Shown here: piece after piece, positions 8,101-15,801 of the stretch
Layout of the letters: every line of letters starts with the position of its first letter
Numbering within the stretch: position 1 is the first letter of the stretch
DNA from: RUG13409 sp045546135
GTDB taxonomy: Bacteria > Bacillota > Clostridia > Peptostreptococcales > Anaerovoracaceae
DNA: 17,354 bases
Direction of reading: 5' to 3'
NCBI GenBank assembly: GCA_045546135.1
Contig: JAZQCD010000020.1
Location: 1-17,354, forward strand
Translations under genes and position numbers: made by a program
The notes under the pieces: model-generated
The model's input: the letters and a program-made list of their open reading frames with translations, nothing else
Told to the model about the DNA's origin: nothing
The model's database searches: none

Positions 8101-8630
8101 ATTCCAATACAGGCGGACAGGCTTCAAAGGCTACTCCGACAGCAGCTATAGCTAAATTCGCAGCATCAGGAAAGAAGATCAAGAAGAAGGATCTCGGAAT
8201 GATAGCTGCAAGCTACGGATATATATATGTAGCTCAGTGCGCAATGGGAGCTGACAAGAACCAGTTCCTCAAGGCTGTAAAGGAAGCTGAAAGCTATCAC
8301 GGTCCATCTCTCATCATCTGCTATGCTCCTTGCATCAACCACGGTATCAAGGGCGGCATGACAAGGACTCAGACCAATGAGAAGGAAGCTGTAAACTGCG
8401 GATATTGGCAGCTCTACAGATTCGATCCTAAGGCAAAGGAAGAAGGAAAGAACCCGTTCACACTCGACTCTAAGGATCCGACAGGGAACTTCAGAGACTA
8501 CATCATGAACCAGGTCCGTTATTCAAGCCTTGTCAAGGAATTCCCGGAAACTGCAGAAGAGCTCCTGACTCTCACAGAGCAAGATGCAAAGAACCGTCTT
8601 GCAGGATACAAGAAGATGGCATCAGAATAA
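5115..8630 (+). CDS. nifJ: Pyruvate:ferredoxin (flavodoxin) oxidoreductase, single-chain
   Basis: Converts pyruvate and CoA to acetyl-CoA and CO2 while reducing ferredoxin; central to anaerobic fermentation. The 1171 residues match the single-chain homodimeric form. Order seen: pyrimidine-binding domain with YPITPSSPMAE near residue 30 and EMQSEAGAAGAVHGS; middle domains with HPVIRGTAQNPD; a ferredoxin-like domain with two 4Fe-4S motifs (Cys688, 691, 694, 698 and Cys744, 747, 750, 754); and a thiamine-diphosphate domain with the proximal-cluster cysteines 809, 812, 837 and 1073, plus GGDGWAYDIGFGG and DTEVYSNTGGQ. All twelve cluster ligands are present, so it should be active and oxygen sensitive. 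Start at 5115 follows GGAGG (5102-5106) with eight-base spacing; the longer in-frame reading from 5049 has no ribosome binding site. A monocistronic unit with its own terminator. Confidence 0.97.
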   Translation: MAKKTKTMDGNSAAAYISYAFTDVAAIYPITPSSPMAESVDEMSAHGQTNIFGQKVKVVEMQSEAGAAGAVHGSLAAGALTTTYTASQGLLLMIPNMYKIAGELLPAVFHVSARTLAAHALCIFGDHSDVMACRQTGFALLCSNSVQEAEDMAAVAHLSAIKGQVPFLHFFDGFRTSHEIQKIELIDYEDLKGLVDMDKVKEFKDNALNPEHPVIRGTAQNPDIFFQAREAAQGYYDALPEIVADYMKEIGKITGRKYKPFDYVGAKDAERVIIAMGSVCETAEELIDVLVKKGEKVGLVKVHLYRPWAPKYLKAVLPKTVKKIAVLDRTKEPGASGDPLYLDVCSMYNGVKDAPVIVGGRYGLGSKDTTPGMIKAVFDNLKKASPKDKFTIGIDDDVYGTSLKTADITTEPEGTVRCKFWGLGSDGTVGANKQAIKIIGDNTKMYAQGYFSYDSKKSGGITISHLRFGKNKIKSTYLITTADYVACHNQAYVHQYNVIEGLKKGGDFVLNCNWSDKDLDKNLPAYLKQYIANNKINFYTIDAVGIAKEIGLGNHINMIMQSAFFKLANVIPMKDAERYLKDSIEHTYGRKGKEIVEQNCRAVDRGVTGLHKVEVPESWKTASDKKAKASKNPKFIDEILVPMNRQEGDKLPVSKFIGMEDGHFPSGTSAYEKRGVAISVPKWDPEKCIQCNQCSFVCPHATIRPVLLDEKEVAAAPKSFTTIKATGKGLEGLFFRMQVSPLDCLGCGNCVDICPAKEKAITMTPLEEELPEAANWEYSRKVTEKAQAIKPTVKESQFRNPYFEFSGACAGCGETPYIKVVTQLFGDRMMIANATGCSSIWGGSAPSMPYTKDVNGRGPSWANSLFEDNAEYGLGMATGARVRREELCGIVSQLCETTENESVREAAKAWIDNFSEGEGSRERSDELMKAIKDAKLTGKAGKLGKEVAARKDDLVKKSIWCLGGDGWAYDIGFGGLDHVLASGEDINILVFDTEVYSNTGGQASKATPTAAIAKFAASGKKIKKKDLGMIAASYGYIYVAQCAMGADKNQFLKAVKEAESYHGPSLIICYAPCINHGIKGGMTRTQTNEKEAVNCGYWQLYRFDPKAKEEGKNPFTLDSKDPTGNFRDYIMNQVRYSSLVKEFPETAEELLTLTEQDAKNRLAGYKKMASE

Positions 8631-8702
8631 TATATTCTGAAAGAACTATCTAAAAAAGAGGCGTATGCCTAGGTCACTTTGACAAGACCCTGAATAGTAA
8701 TG

Positions 8703-8740
8703 ATCCCCTTTGCCGCAAGTTTGGCAAAGGGGATTTTTTT
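8703..8740 (+). terminator. Intrinsic terminator of the oxidoreductase gene
   Basis: ATCCCCTTTGCC (8703-8714) pairs perfectly with GGCAAAGGGGAT (8723-8734) around an 8-nt loop, followed by a T run to 8740. It leaves a 72-base 3' untranslated region after the stop, in which only a tiny AGGC/GCCT dyad (8659-8670) is visible. Confidence 0.92.
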
Positions 8741-8752
8741 ATCTAAATAGTA

Positions 8753-8848
8753 GCTTATAGGACAAAACGTGTTGGTAAAAATGGCTGTGACTCTTGAAAA
8801 GCCTACAGGGACAAAAAAGTTGGTTAAAATGGCTGTGACCCTTGAAAA
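8753..8848. repeat. Two head-to-tail copies of a 48-bp repeat
   Basis: Copy 1 is 8753-8800 and copy 2 is 8801-8848, adjacent without spacer. They share long blocks such as ATGGCTGTGAC and CTTGAAAA and differ at roughly ten positions. A decayed third copy seems to start near 8854 after a five-base insertion. The rest of the gap 8631-8963 holds only the two flanking terminators. No promoter, mobile-element ends or known repeat family is recognised. Because 48 is a multiple of three, one frame encodes a repeated peptide block (see findings), but no clear gene is supported. Confidence 0.8.
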
Positions 8849-8887
8849 TAAAAGGCTGCAGTCATTAAAAAAGTGGTGATCTTTTTA

Positions 8888-8915
8888 ATAAAAAACTTCC
8901 GCTTGGCGCGGAAGT
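8888..8915 (-). terminator. Intrinsic terminator of the CYTH triphosphatase gene
   Basis: On the minus strand ACTTCCGC (8915-8908) pairs with GCGGAAGT (8902-8895) around a 5-nt loop, followed by TTTTT (complement of the A run 8891-8895) and further T-rich sequence. It lies 49 bases after the stop codon of the minus-strand gene. Confidence 0.8.
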
Positions 8916-8963
8916 ATAAGTACATATATTGATGCGTGAAATATATGTTTTGTAATGCACTGC

Positions 8964-9584
8964 TTAAAGCAATGCTATCGCTCTCGCATATTTTGATCTG
9001 TTCTCTGGCTGAAGGTCGTACTTTTCGGCTATTATCTGGGTAAGTTCGAGGACGTCTGCAAGTTCTCCTGCGTAGAGTTCTATCTCCATTTCGGATATGG
9101 GCTCTTCTTTTTCTCCGGTAGTCACTTTCCCTTGATCTATGGCAAGCTCTACTATGCTGCCTCTATAGTGAAGCTTTGCTCTTCTTCTTGTGATCAGGGT
9201 CTTGAAGAGCACTTCAAGTTCTTCGCTTCCCACAAGTTCGCTCATCTTCTGTCCGTCGATGCTTTCTTCAAAGATATCGAGCGGAGGAGCAATGAAGCAG
9301 CTGTCAGTGTCTATGGGTATATTGACTTCCTGATGTTCATGAAGACCATGTACCACGCTGCCGCCACCCCACTTGAGAGTAGCAAAGCAAATGGACCCTT
9401 CGCAGCGGACCCTCAGTGCCATGTTGTTTTTTTTTAGGACCCTGCTTTTTGTGTCAAAGTAGGCGCCTTCCATAAAGACAGATTCTGCGCTTGAAGCGTC
9501 TGCATACTTTCCATTAAGGACCTCGTCCCAAATGAGATCTGCCGTTTTTTGATCTTTAATTGTGTATTTAGTCTCTTGTTCCAT
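8964..9584 (-). CDS. CYTH-domain protein, probable inorganic or thiamine triphosphatase
   Basis: About 206 residues with the CYTH fold pattern. The N-terminal ExExK signature appears as EQETK at residues 2-6. Later tunnel residues follow in family order: ALRVR, ATLKWGG, a basic TRRRAKLHY, VELAIDQG, ISEMEIELY and SKYARAI. All charged residues expected to bind metal and triphosphate are present, so it is probably active; the family hydrolyses tripolyphosphate or thiamine triphosphate, and some members make cyclic AMP, which sequence alone does not settle. The ATG at 9584 was chosen because the signature then sits at the extreme N-terminus as usual; an in-frame TTG at 9602 would add six residues. 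Neither has a convincing ribosome binding site. It is transcribed alone, divergent from tig. Confidence 0.82.
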   Translation of the reverse strand: MEQETKYTIKDQKTADLIWDEVLNGKYADASSAESVFMEGAYFDTKSRVLKKNNMALRVRCEGSICFATLKWGGGSVVHGLHEHQEVNIPIDTDSCFIAPPLDIFEESIDGQKMSELVGSEELEVLFKTLITRRRAKLHYRGSIVELAIDQGKVTTGEKEEPISEMEIELYAGELADVLELTQIIAEKYDLQPENRSKYARAIALL

Positions 9585-9602
9585 AATAGTAAAAACGCAC
9601 AA

Positions 9603-9631
9603 ATATTACCATGTATAAAGATTCATTGCAA
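9603..9631 (-). promoter_or_regulatory. Promoter of the CYTH gene
   Basis: On the minus strand TTGCAA (9631-9626), 17-base spacer, TAATAT (9608-9603). The predicted start near 9596 is only about 12 bases upstream of the ATG, so the message would be almost leaderless, in line with the missing ribosome binding site. Confidence 0.45.
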
Positions 9632-9658
9632 GTATATTTTTTATACGCCAAGAATGCT

Positions 9659-9687
9659 TTGCAAGAGAAAAGGTCTTGTGATATAAT
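9659..9687 (+). promoter_or_regulatory. Promoter of the tig-clpP-clpX-lon cluster
   Basis: TTGCAA (9659-9664), 17-base spacer, TATAAT (9682-9687) preceded by TGA, so both -35 and extended -10 elements are good. Just downstream, TCTCAT-T-ATGAGA (9697-9709) forms a perfect 6-bp dyad at the start of the transcript. No CIRCE element or CtsR-type heptad pair was seen. Confidence 0.75.
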
Positions 9688-9728
9688 CTATCCTTGTCTC
9701 ATTATGAGATAAATAAGGAGGAAAATAA

Positions 9729-11045
9729 ATGAAAGCAGTATTTGTTGAAAGAGAAGGAAACAACGCAAAATTCACCATGGAATTCAGCGCAGAAGAGTTC
9801 GAAGCAGCTCTTCAGAAGGCTTATCTTAAGGAAAGAGGCAGGATCACTGTCGATGGATTCAGAAAAGGTAAGGCTCCGCGCAGCATCATAGAAAAGAGAT
9901 ACGGATCTTCCGTATTTTTCGAAACAGCTATAAACGATATGGTAGAAGAGGCCTATCCAAAGGCTCTTGATGAACTTAAGCTTGACGCAGTAGACAGACC
10001 GTCTCTTGAGTTCGGAGATGAGAAGCTTGAGCAGGGCAAAGGCTTTACAGTTACCATCACAGTCACTGTAGCTCCAGAAGTAGAAGTAAAGAACTATAAG
10101 GGACTCGAAGTAGAATTCAAGCCCATGGTCATCACAGATGAGGATGTAGATATAGAAATAGACAACCTTAGATCAAGGAATGCAAGACTCGTAAGCGTAG
10201 AAAGAGCTGCAGAACTCGGAGACACTGTAGTCATCGACTATGCAGGATTCCTTGGAGAAGAGCAGTTCGAAGGCGGCACAGCAGAGAAGTATTCTCTCAA
10301 ACTTGGTTCCGGAACATTCATCCCGGGATTTGAAGAACAGCTCGTAGGCGTAAAGGCAGGCGAGGACAAGGATGTAAACGTTACATTCCCTGAAGAATAT
10401 CAGGCAGAGCATCTTGCAGGAAAAGACGTAGTCTTCAAGTGTAAGGTACACGAAGTTCAGTATGAAGAGTTCCCTGAACTCGATGACGAATTCGCAAAGG
10501 ACGTATCAGAATTCGATACTCTTGATGAACTCAAAAAAGATGTAAAGGAAAAGCTTCAGAAACAGACAGATGACAAGAATGCCTATGACGGAAAGAATAA
10601 GGCACTTCTTGCTCTTTGCGATGCAAACCCTGTAGACATTCCTGAAGTTATGATCAAGGACGAGATAGATCAGATGAAGAACGACTATCTCCAAAGACTC
10701 GTAAACCAGGGAGTTTCTGCAGAAGCAGTGAGAAAATATCTTGAGTCCGCAGATCAGAACCTTAATGAGAATTTCAGACCGGATGCAGAAGCCAGAGTAC
10801 ATACAACTCTTCTCGTTCAGGCTGTTGCAGCAAAGGAAGGCATAGAGGCAACTGCAGAAGACCTCGAAAAGGAATATGCTACCTATGCAGATGCATATCA
10901 GATGGATGTTGAAAAGGTCAAAGAATCTCTTGCAGCAAGCGAAGGCTATCTGAAGGAAGATATAGTATACAGAAATACCGTCGATTTCATCTATGACAAT
11001 GCAAAGATAGTGGAACCGAAGGCAGAAGAGAAAGCTGAAGAATAA
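9729..11045 (+). CDS. tig: Trigger factor, ribosome-associated chaperone and peptidyl-prolyl isomerase
   Basis: Binds the ribosome near the exit tunnel and shields nascent chains. The 438 residues show the N-terminal ribosome-binding domain with the signature GFRKGKAP at 43-50, an FKBP-type isomerase domain (~155-245, with VVIDYAGFLGE and FIPGFEEQLVG), and a helical C-terminal substrate-binding domain (~250-420) ending in an acidic tail. Length is normal for the family. GGAGG (9717-9721) lies seven bases before the ATG. It is first in the cluster and followed after three bases by clpP, so new-protein folding and degradation are co-expressed. Confidence 0.97.
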   Translation: MKAVFVEREGNNAKFTMEFSAEEFEAALQKAYLKERGRITVDGFRKGKAPRSIIEKRYGSSVFFETAINDMVEEAYPKALDELKLDAVDRPSLEFGDEKLEQGKGFTVTITVTVAPEVEVKNYKGLEVEFKPMVITDEDVDIEIDNLRSRNARLVSVERAAELGDTVVIDYAGFLGEEQFEGGTAEKYSLKLGSGTFIPGFEEQLVGVKAGEDKDVNVTFPEEYQAEHLAGKDVVFKCKVHEVQYEEFPELDDEFAKDVSEFDTLDELKKDVKEKLQKQTDDKNAYDGKNKALLALCDANPVDIPEVMIKDEIDQMKNDYLQRLVNQGVSAEAVRKYLESADQNLNENFRPDAEARVHTTLLVQAVAAKEGIEATAEDLEKEYATYADAYQMDVEKVKESLAASEGYLKEDIVYRNTVDFIYDNAKIVEPKAEEKAEE

Positions 11046-11048
11046 TTT

Positions 11049-11633
11049 ATGAGCAATTTAGTACCTATTGTTGTGGAGCAGACCTCAAGAGGTGAACGTT
11101 CCTACGACATCTATTCCCGGCTGCTCAAGGACAGGATCATCTTTATAGATGACGAGATCACCGATGCCACTGCAAGTCTTGTTGTGGCTCAGCTTCTGTT
11201 CCTTGAATCAGAGGATCCTGACAAGGATATCAATATGTATATAAACAGCCCGGGCGGCGTCATAACCGCAGGAATGGCTATTTATGATACTATGCAGTAC
11301 ATCAGACCTGATGTATCCACTATTTGCGTGGGAATGGCAGCATCCATGGCCGCATTCCTCCTTAGTGCGGGCACAAAAGGAAAGAGATATGTTCTTCCAA
11401 ACGCAGAAGTCATGATACATCAGCCTTTGGGCGGAGCTCAGGGTCAGGCAGAGGATATAAAGATAGCTGCAGAACACATACTCAAGATCCGTTCAAAGAT
11501 GAACAGGATACTTGCTGCAAATACAGGTCAGCCTCTGGAAAAGATCGAGACGGATACTGATAGAGACAATTATTTGGATGCCGAAGAGGCCGTGGCTTAC
11601 GGTCTTGTAGACAAGGTGGTAGAAAAGAGATAA
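11049..11633 (+). CDS. clpP: ATP-dependent Clp protease proteolytic subunit
   Basis: Serine peptidase that forms the double-heptamer chamber of ClpXP (and of ClpCP or ClpAP where present). In 194 residues the catalytic triad is visible: Ser99 in GMAASMAAF, His124 in MIHQPLGG, and Asp173 in TDRDNYL. The NSPGG turn (66-70) is also typical. The N-terminus is short, like mature Firmicutes ClpP. The gap to tig is three bases and the ribosome binding site is poor (GAAG at 11036-11039), so translation probably relies on ribosomes coming from tig. The partner ATPase follows without a gap. Confidence 0.97.
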   Translation: MSNLVPIVVEQTSRGERSYDIYSRLLKDRIIFIDDEITDATASLVVAQLLFLESEDPDKDINMYINSPGGVITAGMAIYDTMQYIRPDVSTICVGMAASMAAFLLSAGTKGKRYVLPNAEVMIHQPLGGAQGQAEDIKIAAEHILKIRSKMNRILAANTGQPLEKIETDTDRDNYLDAEEAVAYGLVDKVVEKR

Positions 11634-12887
11634 ATGCCGAAATACGATAGTTCAAAAGAATTGGTCTGCAGCTTCTGCAATAAACCGCAGAGCATGGTGA
11701 GAAGACTCATTGCAGGTCCTGATGTTTATATATGCGACGAATGCGTTGCAATGTGTCAGGATATCCTCGATGAGGAATTCGGAAAGATGAAGGAAGAAGC
11801 TACTGTAGATTTTTCCGGTCCTCTTCCAACGCCTTCTGAGATCAGAAAAGCTCTTGATGATTATGTCATAGATCAAGACAGAGCAAAAAAGATACTTGCA
11901 GTAGCTGTTTACAACCATTACAAAAGAGTCAAAGGACTTGTAGAAAAAAAGACAGTTTCAGAAGAAGACGATCCTCTGAAAGATGTTGAAGTGCAAAAGT
12001 CCAATATCATAATGATAGGACCCACAGGTTCAGGAAAAACTTTGCTGGCTCAGACCCTTGCAAAGCTTCTTGACGTGCCCTTTGCCATCGCAGATGCAAC
12101 AGCCCTTACTGAGGCCGGCTATGTAGGTGAAGACGTCGAAAATATACTCCTCAAACTCATACAGGCAGCCGATTGGGACATAGAGAAAGCTCAAAGAGGC
12201 ATAGTCTATGTAGATGAAATAGATAAGCTTGCAAGAAAGACTGATAATCCTTCCATAACAAGGGATGTATCGGGAGAAGGCGTCCAGCAGGCTCTTCTTA
12301 AAATACTCGAAGGTACGGAAGCAAACGTACCTCCTCAGGGAGGAAGAAAGCATCCTCAGCAGGAGTTCATAAAGTTCGATACGACTAATGTCCTCTTCAT
12401 ATGCGGAGGAGCCTTTGACGGACTTGACAAGATCATCCAAAGAAGGATGGGCGAAAAGACCATAGGATTCAACTCGGAGATAGTTTCAGTCAAAAAAGAC
12501 GATCCTCATATCCTTGAGCAGGTACAGGGCGAAGACCTCTTAAGATACGGTCTTATCCCGGAATTCATCGGAAGAGTTCCTGTCATAGCCACATTGGATG
12601 AACTGAGCATAGATGCTCTCATGAGGATCATAACAGAACCAAAGAATGCTCTTATAAAGCAGTATAAGAAACTCCTCTCATATGACGGAGTAGATCTTGA
12701 AGTTGAGCAGGATGCCATCAGGGCCATCGCTGAAAAAGCGGCTGCGAAGAAGATAGGAGCAAGAGGACTTAGGTCCATAATAGAGGAGGCCATGACAGAC
12801 GTCATGTACGAAGTCCCCTCAAAGAAGGATATAAAGAAAGTCGTTGTAACGAAAAAGGATATCGAAGAAGGAAAGATAGCTATATGA
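11634..12887 (+). CDS. clpX: ATP-dependent Clp protease ATP-binding subunit ClpX
   Basis: AAA+ unfoldase that recognises substrates and feeds them to ClpP. The 417 residues contain an N-terminal zinc-binding domain (Cys12, 15, 34, 37), Walker A GPTGSGKT (129-136), pore loop GYVG (162-165), Walker B VYVDEID (191-197), the RKH loop (238-240), the ClpP-docking IGF tripeptide (277-279), and sensor-2 GARGLR (375-380). Everything needed for function is present. The ATG follows the clpP stop codon directly, and the best upstream purine block (AGGTGG, 11614-11619) is 14 bases away, so it is probably translated by reinitiation. It overlaps lon by four bases. Confidence 0.98.
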   Translation: MPKYDSSKELVCSFCNKPQSMVRRLIAGPDVYICDECVAMCQDILDEEFGKMKEEATVDFSGPLPTPSEIRKALDDYVIDQDRAKKILAVAVYNHYKRVKGLVEKKTVSEEDDPLKDVEVQKSNIIMIGPTGSGKTLLAQTLAKLLDVPFAIADATALTEAGYVGEDVENILLKLIQAADWDIEKAQRGIVYVDEIDKLARKTDNPSITRDVSGEGVQQALLKILEGTEANVPPQGGRKHPQQEFIKFDTTNVLFICGGAFDGLDKIIQRRMGEKTIGFNSEIVSVKKDDPHILEQVQGEDLLRYGLIPEFIGRVPVIATLDELSIDALMRIITEPKNALIKQYKKLLSYDGVDLEVEQDAIRAIAEKAAAKKIGARGLRSIIEEAMTDVMYEVPSKKDIKKVVVTKKDIEEGKIAI

Positions 12888-15190
12888 GCGAACTTATGCC
12901 TATGATCCCCTTAAGGGGCGTCACAGTATACCCGAATATGGTAGTCCATTTCGATTTGGGAAGAGAAAAATCCATCATTGCTCTTGAAAGAGCCATGATG
13001 ATGAACCAGACCGTCTTTCTTGCTGCACAAAAAGATTCAAACACGGATCTTCCTACGACAGCAGATATTTATCAGATAGGTACCGTTGCAAAGATAAAGC
13101 AGATGCTCAAACTTCCCGGGGATAATGTAAGGGTCCTTGTAGACGGACAGTACAGAGCAAAGCTTCAGGAAATGCATCAGGAGACTCCATATTTCCTCGT
13201 ATCCGCAGAAGAAATAGAGGAAAACGATCCTGAAGATCCGCCTGCGGATATAGTCGCGCTCATGAGGACTGCTCTTGAGCTTTATGATGAGTATTCTCAA
13301 AAGCATCAAAAGCACGGCGCAGAGAACAACGTAGCCATCGACACCATCAGGCAGGGCGGAAGACTTGCTGACACAATAGCTTCTTCAATGCAGCTCAATA
13401 CGGAGGACTCACAAAAAGTCCTCTCTACTGTTGATGTCAAAAAGAGACTCAATCTCATAATAGATCTTTTGAAAAGAGAAAATGAGATATTAAGGCTCGA
13501 GGACAAGATACACTCCAAGGTCAAGAATTCCATGGATAAGAATCAGAGGGAGTACTACCTTAGAGAAAGGATCAGGGCCATACAGGAAGAGCTCGGAGAC
13601 GGAGAGAGCACCAGCGACGAAGCTGAAACCTGGAGAAAGAAACTCTACGATCTTAAACTCTCTGAAGCTGTTACAAAAAAGATAGAAAAAGAAATAGATA
13701 AATTTTCAAGGATGCCCGGCAATTCTGCCGATGTTCCTGTATACAGGAATTATATCGAGAGCGTTCTTGATCTTCCGTGGAACGAATCATCAAGCGAAGA
13801 ACTCGATCTGCTTGCAGCAGAAAAAGTTCTCGATGAGGATCATTTCGGAATGGAAAAGGTAAAGGATCGTATAGTTGAGTTCCTTGCAGTAAGGCACCTT
13901 TCAACAGAGAATAAAGCTCCAATACTTTGCCTTGTAGGCCCTCCCGGAGTAGGAAAGACTTCCATTGCAAGATCTGTTGCAAGAGCTACAGGAAGAGAAT
14001 TTGTTCACATGTCTCTTGGCGGAGTAAGGGATGAAGCAGAAATAAGGGGCCACAGAAGGACCTATGTGGGAGCGATCCCCGGGCGTGTCATGAGCCTTAT
14101 CAAAGAATGCGGAAAGAACAATCCCGTATTCCTTTTTGACGAAGTAGACAAAATAGGCATGGATTTCAGAGGAGATCCTGCATCTGCTCTTCTTGAAGTC
14201 CTCGATCCAGAGCAGAACAAGGAGTTCGTGGATCACTATCTCGAAGTTCCTTTTGATCTTTCAAAGGTCCTTTTCATAACCACAGCCAATGATACTGATA
14301 CCATCCCAAGACCGCTTCTTGACAGGATGGAAGTACTTGACCTTTCCGGTTATACAATGGAAGAAAAGATACAGATAGCTCTTAAATATCTTGTACCTAA
14401 ACAGATCAAGGCTAACGGTCTTACGACAAAACAAATAAGCATAACCAAAACTGCTGTTGCAGCAATCATCAACAACTATACCCGCGAATCCGGAGTCAGG
14501 AGCCTTGAAAAGAACATAGGCTCTGTTTGCCGCAAGGTAGCAAGAAAAGTCGTTGAAGGAGATACTTCAAAGCACAGCATCACAGCCAAAAATATAGAAG
14601 ACTATCTTGGAAAGAAAAAGGTGTCTTACGATAAGATACTCGGAAAGAACGAGGTCGGAGTTGCGACAGGCCTTGCCTGGACAGTAGTCGGAGGAGAGAC
14701 CCTCTTCATAGAGACTGCAGTCCTTCCCGGACAAGGGCACATACTCCTCACAGGACAGCTCGGAGACGTCATGCAGGAATCTGCAAAGGCCGCCATCAGC
14801 TATATAAGGGCGCACCAGAAAAAACTCGGTGTAGATCCTGAATTCTACAAGGACAAGGATATCCATATCCATATCCCTGAAGGAGCAGTTCCAAAGGATG
14901 GCCCCAGCGCAGGTGTCACCATGTGTACATCCGTCGTTTCAGCTCTTACAGGAAGGCCTGTAAGAAAGGATGTAGCAATGACCGGAGAGATCACCCTGAG
15001 AGGCAAAGTCCTTGCTATAGGCGGATTTAAGGAAAAAGCACTTGCAGCTCACAGGATGGGCATCAAAAAAGTCCTGCTTCCTGCGGACAATAAAAGAGAC
15101 ATAGAGGATCTTCCCGAAAGCGTCAGAAATGATATGCAGTTCGTTCTGCTGGATACCATAGATGATGCTTTAAGAGAGGCTTTGGTATGA
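12884..15190 (+). CDS. lon: ATP-dependent protease Lon (LonA type)
   Basis: Homo-oligomeric AAA+ serine protease that removes damaged proteins and selected regulators in the cytoplasm. In 768 residues the order is: N-terminal substrate-binding domain starting PMIPLRGVTVYPNM, helical linker (~200-310), AAA+ domain with Walker A GPPGVGKT (352-359) and Walker B FLFDEVDK (416-423), and a C-terminal S16 protease domain with Ser675 in KDGPSAG and Lys718 in FKEKALA. The Ser-Lys distance of 43 equals that of E. coli Lon. No membrane segment, so LonA, not LonB. The start overlaps the clpX stop (ATGA). The engB start overlaps its own stop in the same way. Confidence 0.98.
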   Translation: MSELMPMIPLRGVTVYPNMVVHFDLGREKSIIALERAMMMNQTVFLAAQKDSNTDLPTTADIYQIGTVAKIKQMLKLPGDNVRVLVDGQYRAKLQEMHQETPYFLVSAEEIEENDPEDPPADIVALMRTALELYDEYSQKHQKHGAENNVAIDTIRQGGRLADTIASSMQLNTEDSQKVLSTVDVKKRLNLIIDLLKRENEILRLEDKIHSKVKNSMDKNQREYYLRERIRAIQEELGDGESTSDEAETWRKKLYDLKLSEAVTKKIEKEIDKFSRMPGNSADVPVYRNYIESVLDLPWNESSSEELDLLAAEKVLDEDHFGMEKVKDRIVEFLAVRHLSTENKAPILCLVGPPGVGKTSIARSVARATGREFVHMSLGGVRDEAEIRGHRRTYVGAIPGRVMSLIKECGKNNPVFLFDEVDKIGMDFRGDPASALLEVLDPEQNKEFVDHYLEVPFDLSKVLFITTANDTDTIPRPLLDRMEVLDLSGYTMEEKIQIALKYLVPKQIKANGLTTKQISITKTAVAAIINNYTRESGVRSLEKNIGSVCRKVARKVVEGDTSKHSITAKNIEDYLGKKKVSYDKILGKNEVGVATGLAWTVVGGETLFIETAVLPGQGHILLTGQLGDVMQESAKAAISYIRAHQKKLGVDPEFYKDKDIHIHIPEGAVPKDGPSAGVTMCTSVVSALTGRPVRKDVAMTGEITLRGKVLAIGGFKEKALAAHRMGIKKVLLPADNKRDIEDLPESVRNDMQFVLLDTIDDALREALV

Positions 15191-15801
15191 TCATAAAGAC
15201 GGCTGAATTCCTGACTTCTGCAGTCAAGCCCTCTCAGTATCCTGAGGCAGGGCTTCCTGAGATAGCCTTTGCAGGCAGATCGAACGTGGGAAAATCGTCC
15301 CTTATCAACCTGCTTCTTGGACGTAAGTCTCTTGCAAAGGTCAGTTCATCACCCGGAAAGACCAGAACTATAAATTTCTTTGATATCAACAGTGGGGAGT
15401 TCAGACTTGTCGACCTTCCCGGATACGGTTATGCAAAGGTATCCAAATCTGTGTCTGAGGACTGGGGAAAGATGATGGAGACCTTCCTTACAAAAAGGGA
15501 CGGCCTTCTTAAAGTCATCCAGCTCGTTGACTCAAGGCATGAACCGTCTGCACAGGATAAGCAGATGTATTCATTCCTTCAGTACTACGGTCTTGATGGC
15601 ATAGTAGTTGCAACGAAGGCAGACAAACTTTCAAAGAATGAACTCTCAAAGAATCTTTCCATGATAAGAAAGTCACTTGACATGGAAAAAAGCGATGTTC
15701 TCATAGCAACATCTTCTCTAAACCGTACCGGTACGGAGGAGTTGCTTGACGCTATAGAAAAAATACTCGATCAAAATAAGGAAGTACATATCGATGAGTG
15801 A
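15187..15801 (+). CDS. engB: Ribosome biogenesis GTP-binding protein EngB (YsxC/YihA)
   Basis: Essential GTPase in late 50S subunit assembly in B. subtilis. The 204 residues carry G1 GRSNVGKSS (30-38), the family-typical GKTRTINFF (57-65), G3 DLPGYG (76-81), G4 TKAD (143-146) and a G5-like ATSS (~174-177). Length is normal. The ATG overlaps the lon stop by four bases, and GAGAGG (15174-15179) within lon gives seven-base spacing. The lon-engB pairing is also found in B. subtilis (lonA-ysxC). Confidence 0.96.
   Translation: MIIKTAEFLTSAVKPSQYPEAGLPEIAFAGRSNVGKSSLINLLLGRKSLAKVSSSPGKTRTINFFDINSGEFRLVDLPGYGYAKVSKSVSEDWGKMMETFLTKRDGLLKVIQLVDSRHEPSAQDKQMYSFLQYYGLDGIVVATKADKLSKNELSKNLSMIRKSLDMEKSDVLIATSSLNRTGTEELLDAIEKILDQNKEVHIDE

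Noticed and set aside
8753..8848. Possible CRISPR array
   Set aside because: The repeat units are contiguous, without unique spacers, and only two to three copies exist; no cas gene is present.
9632..9728. Heat-shock operator (CIRCE or CtsR site) before the tig-clp cluster
   Set aside because: Neither TTAGCACTC/GAGTGCTAA nor a GGTCAAA heptad pair is present; only the short TCTCAT/ATGAGA dyad is seen.
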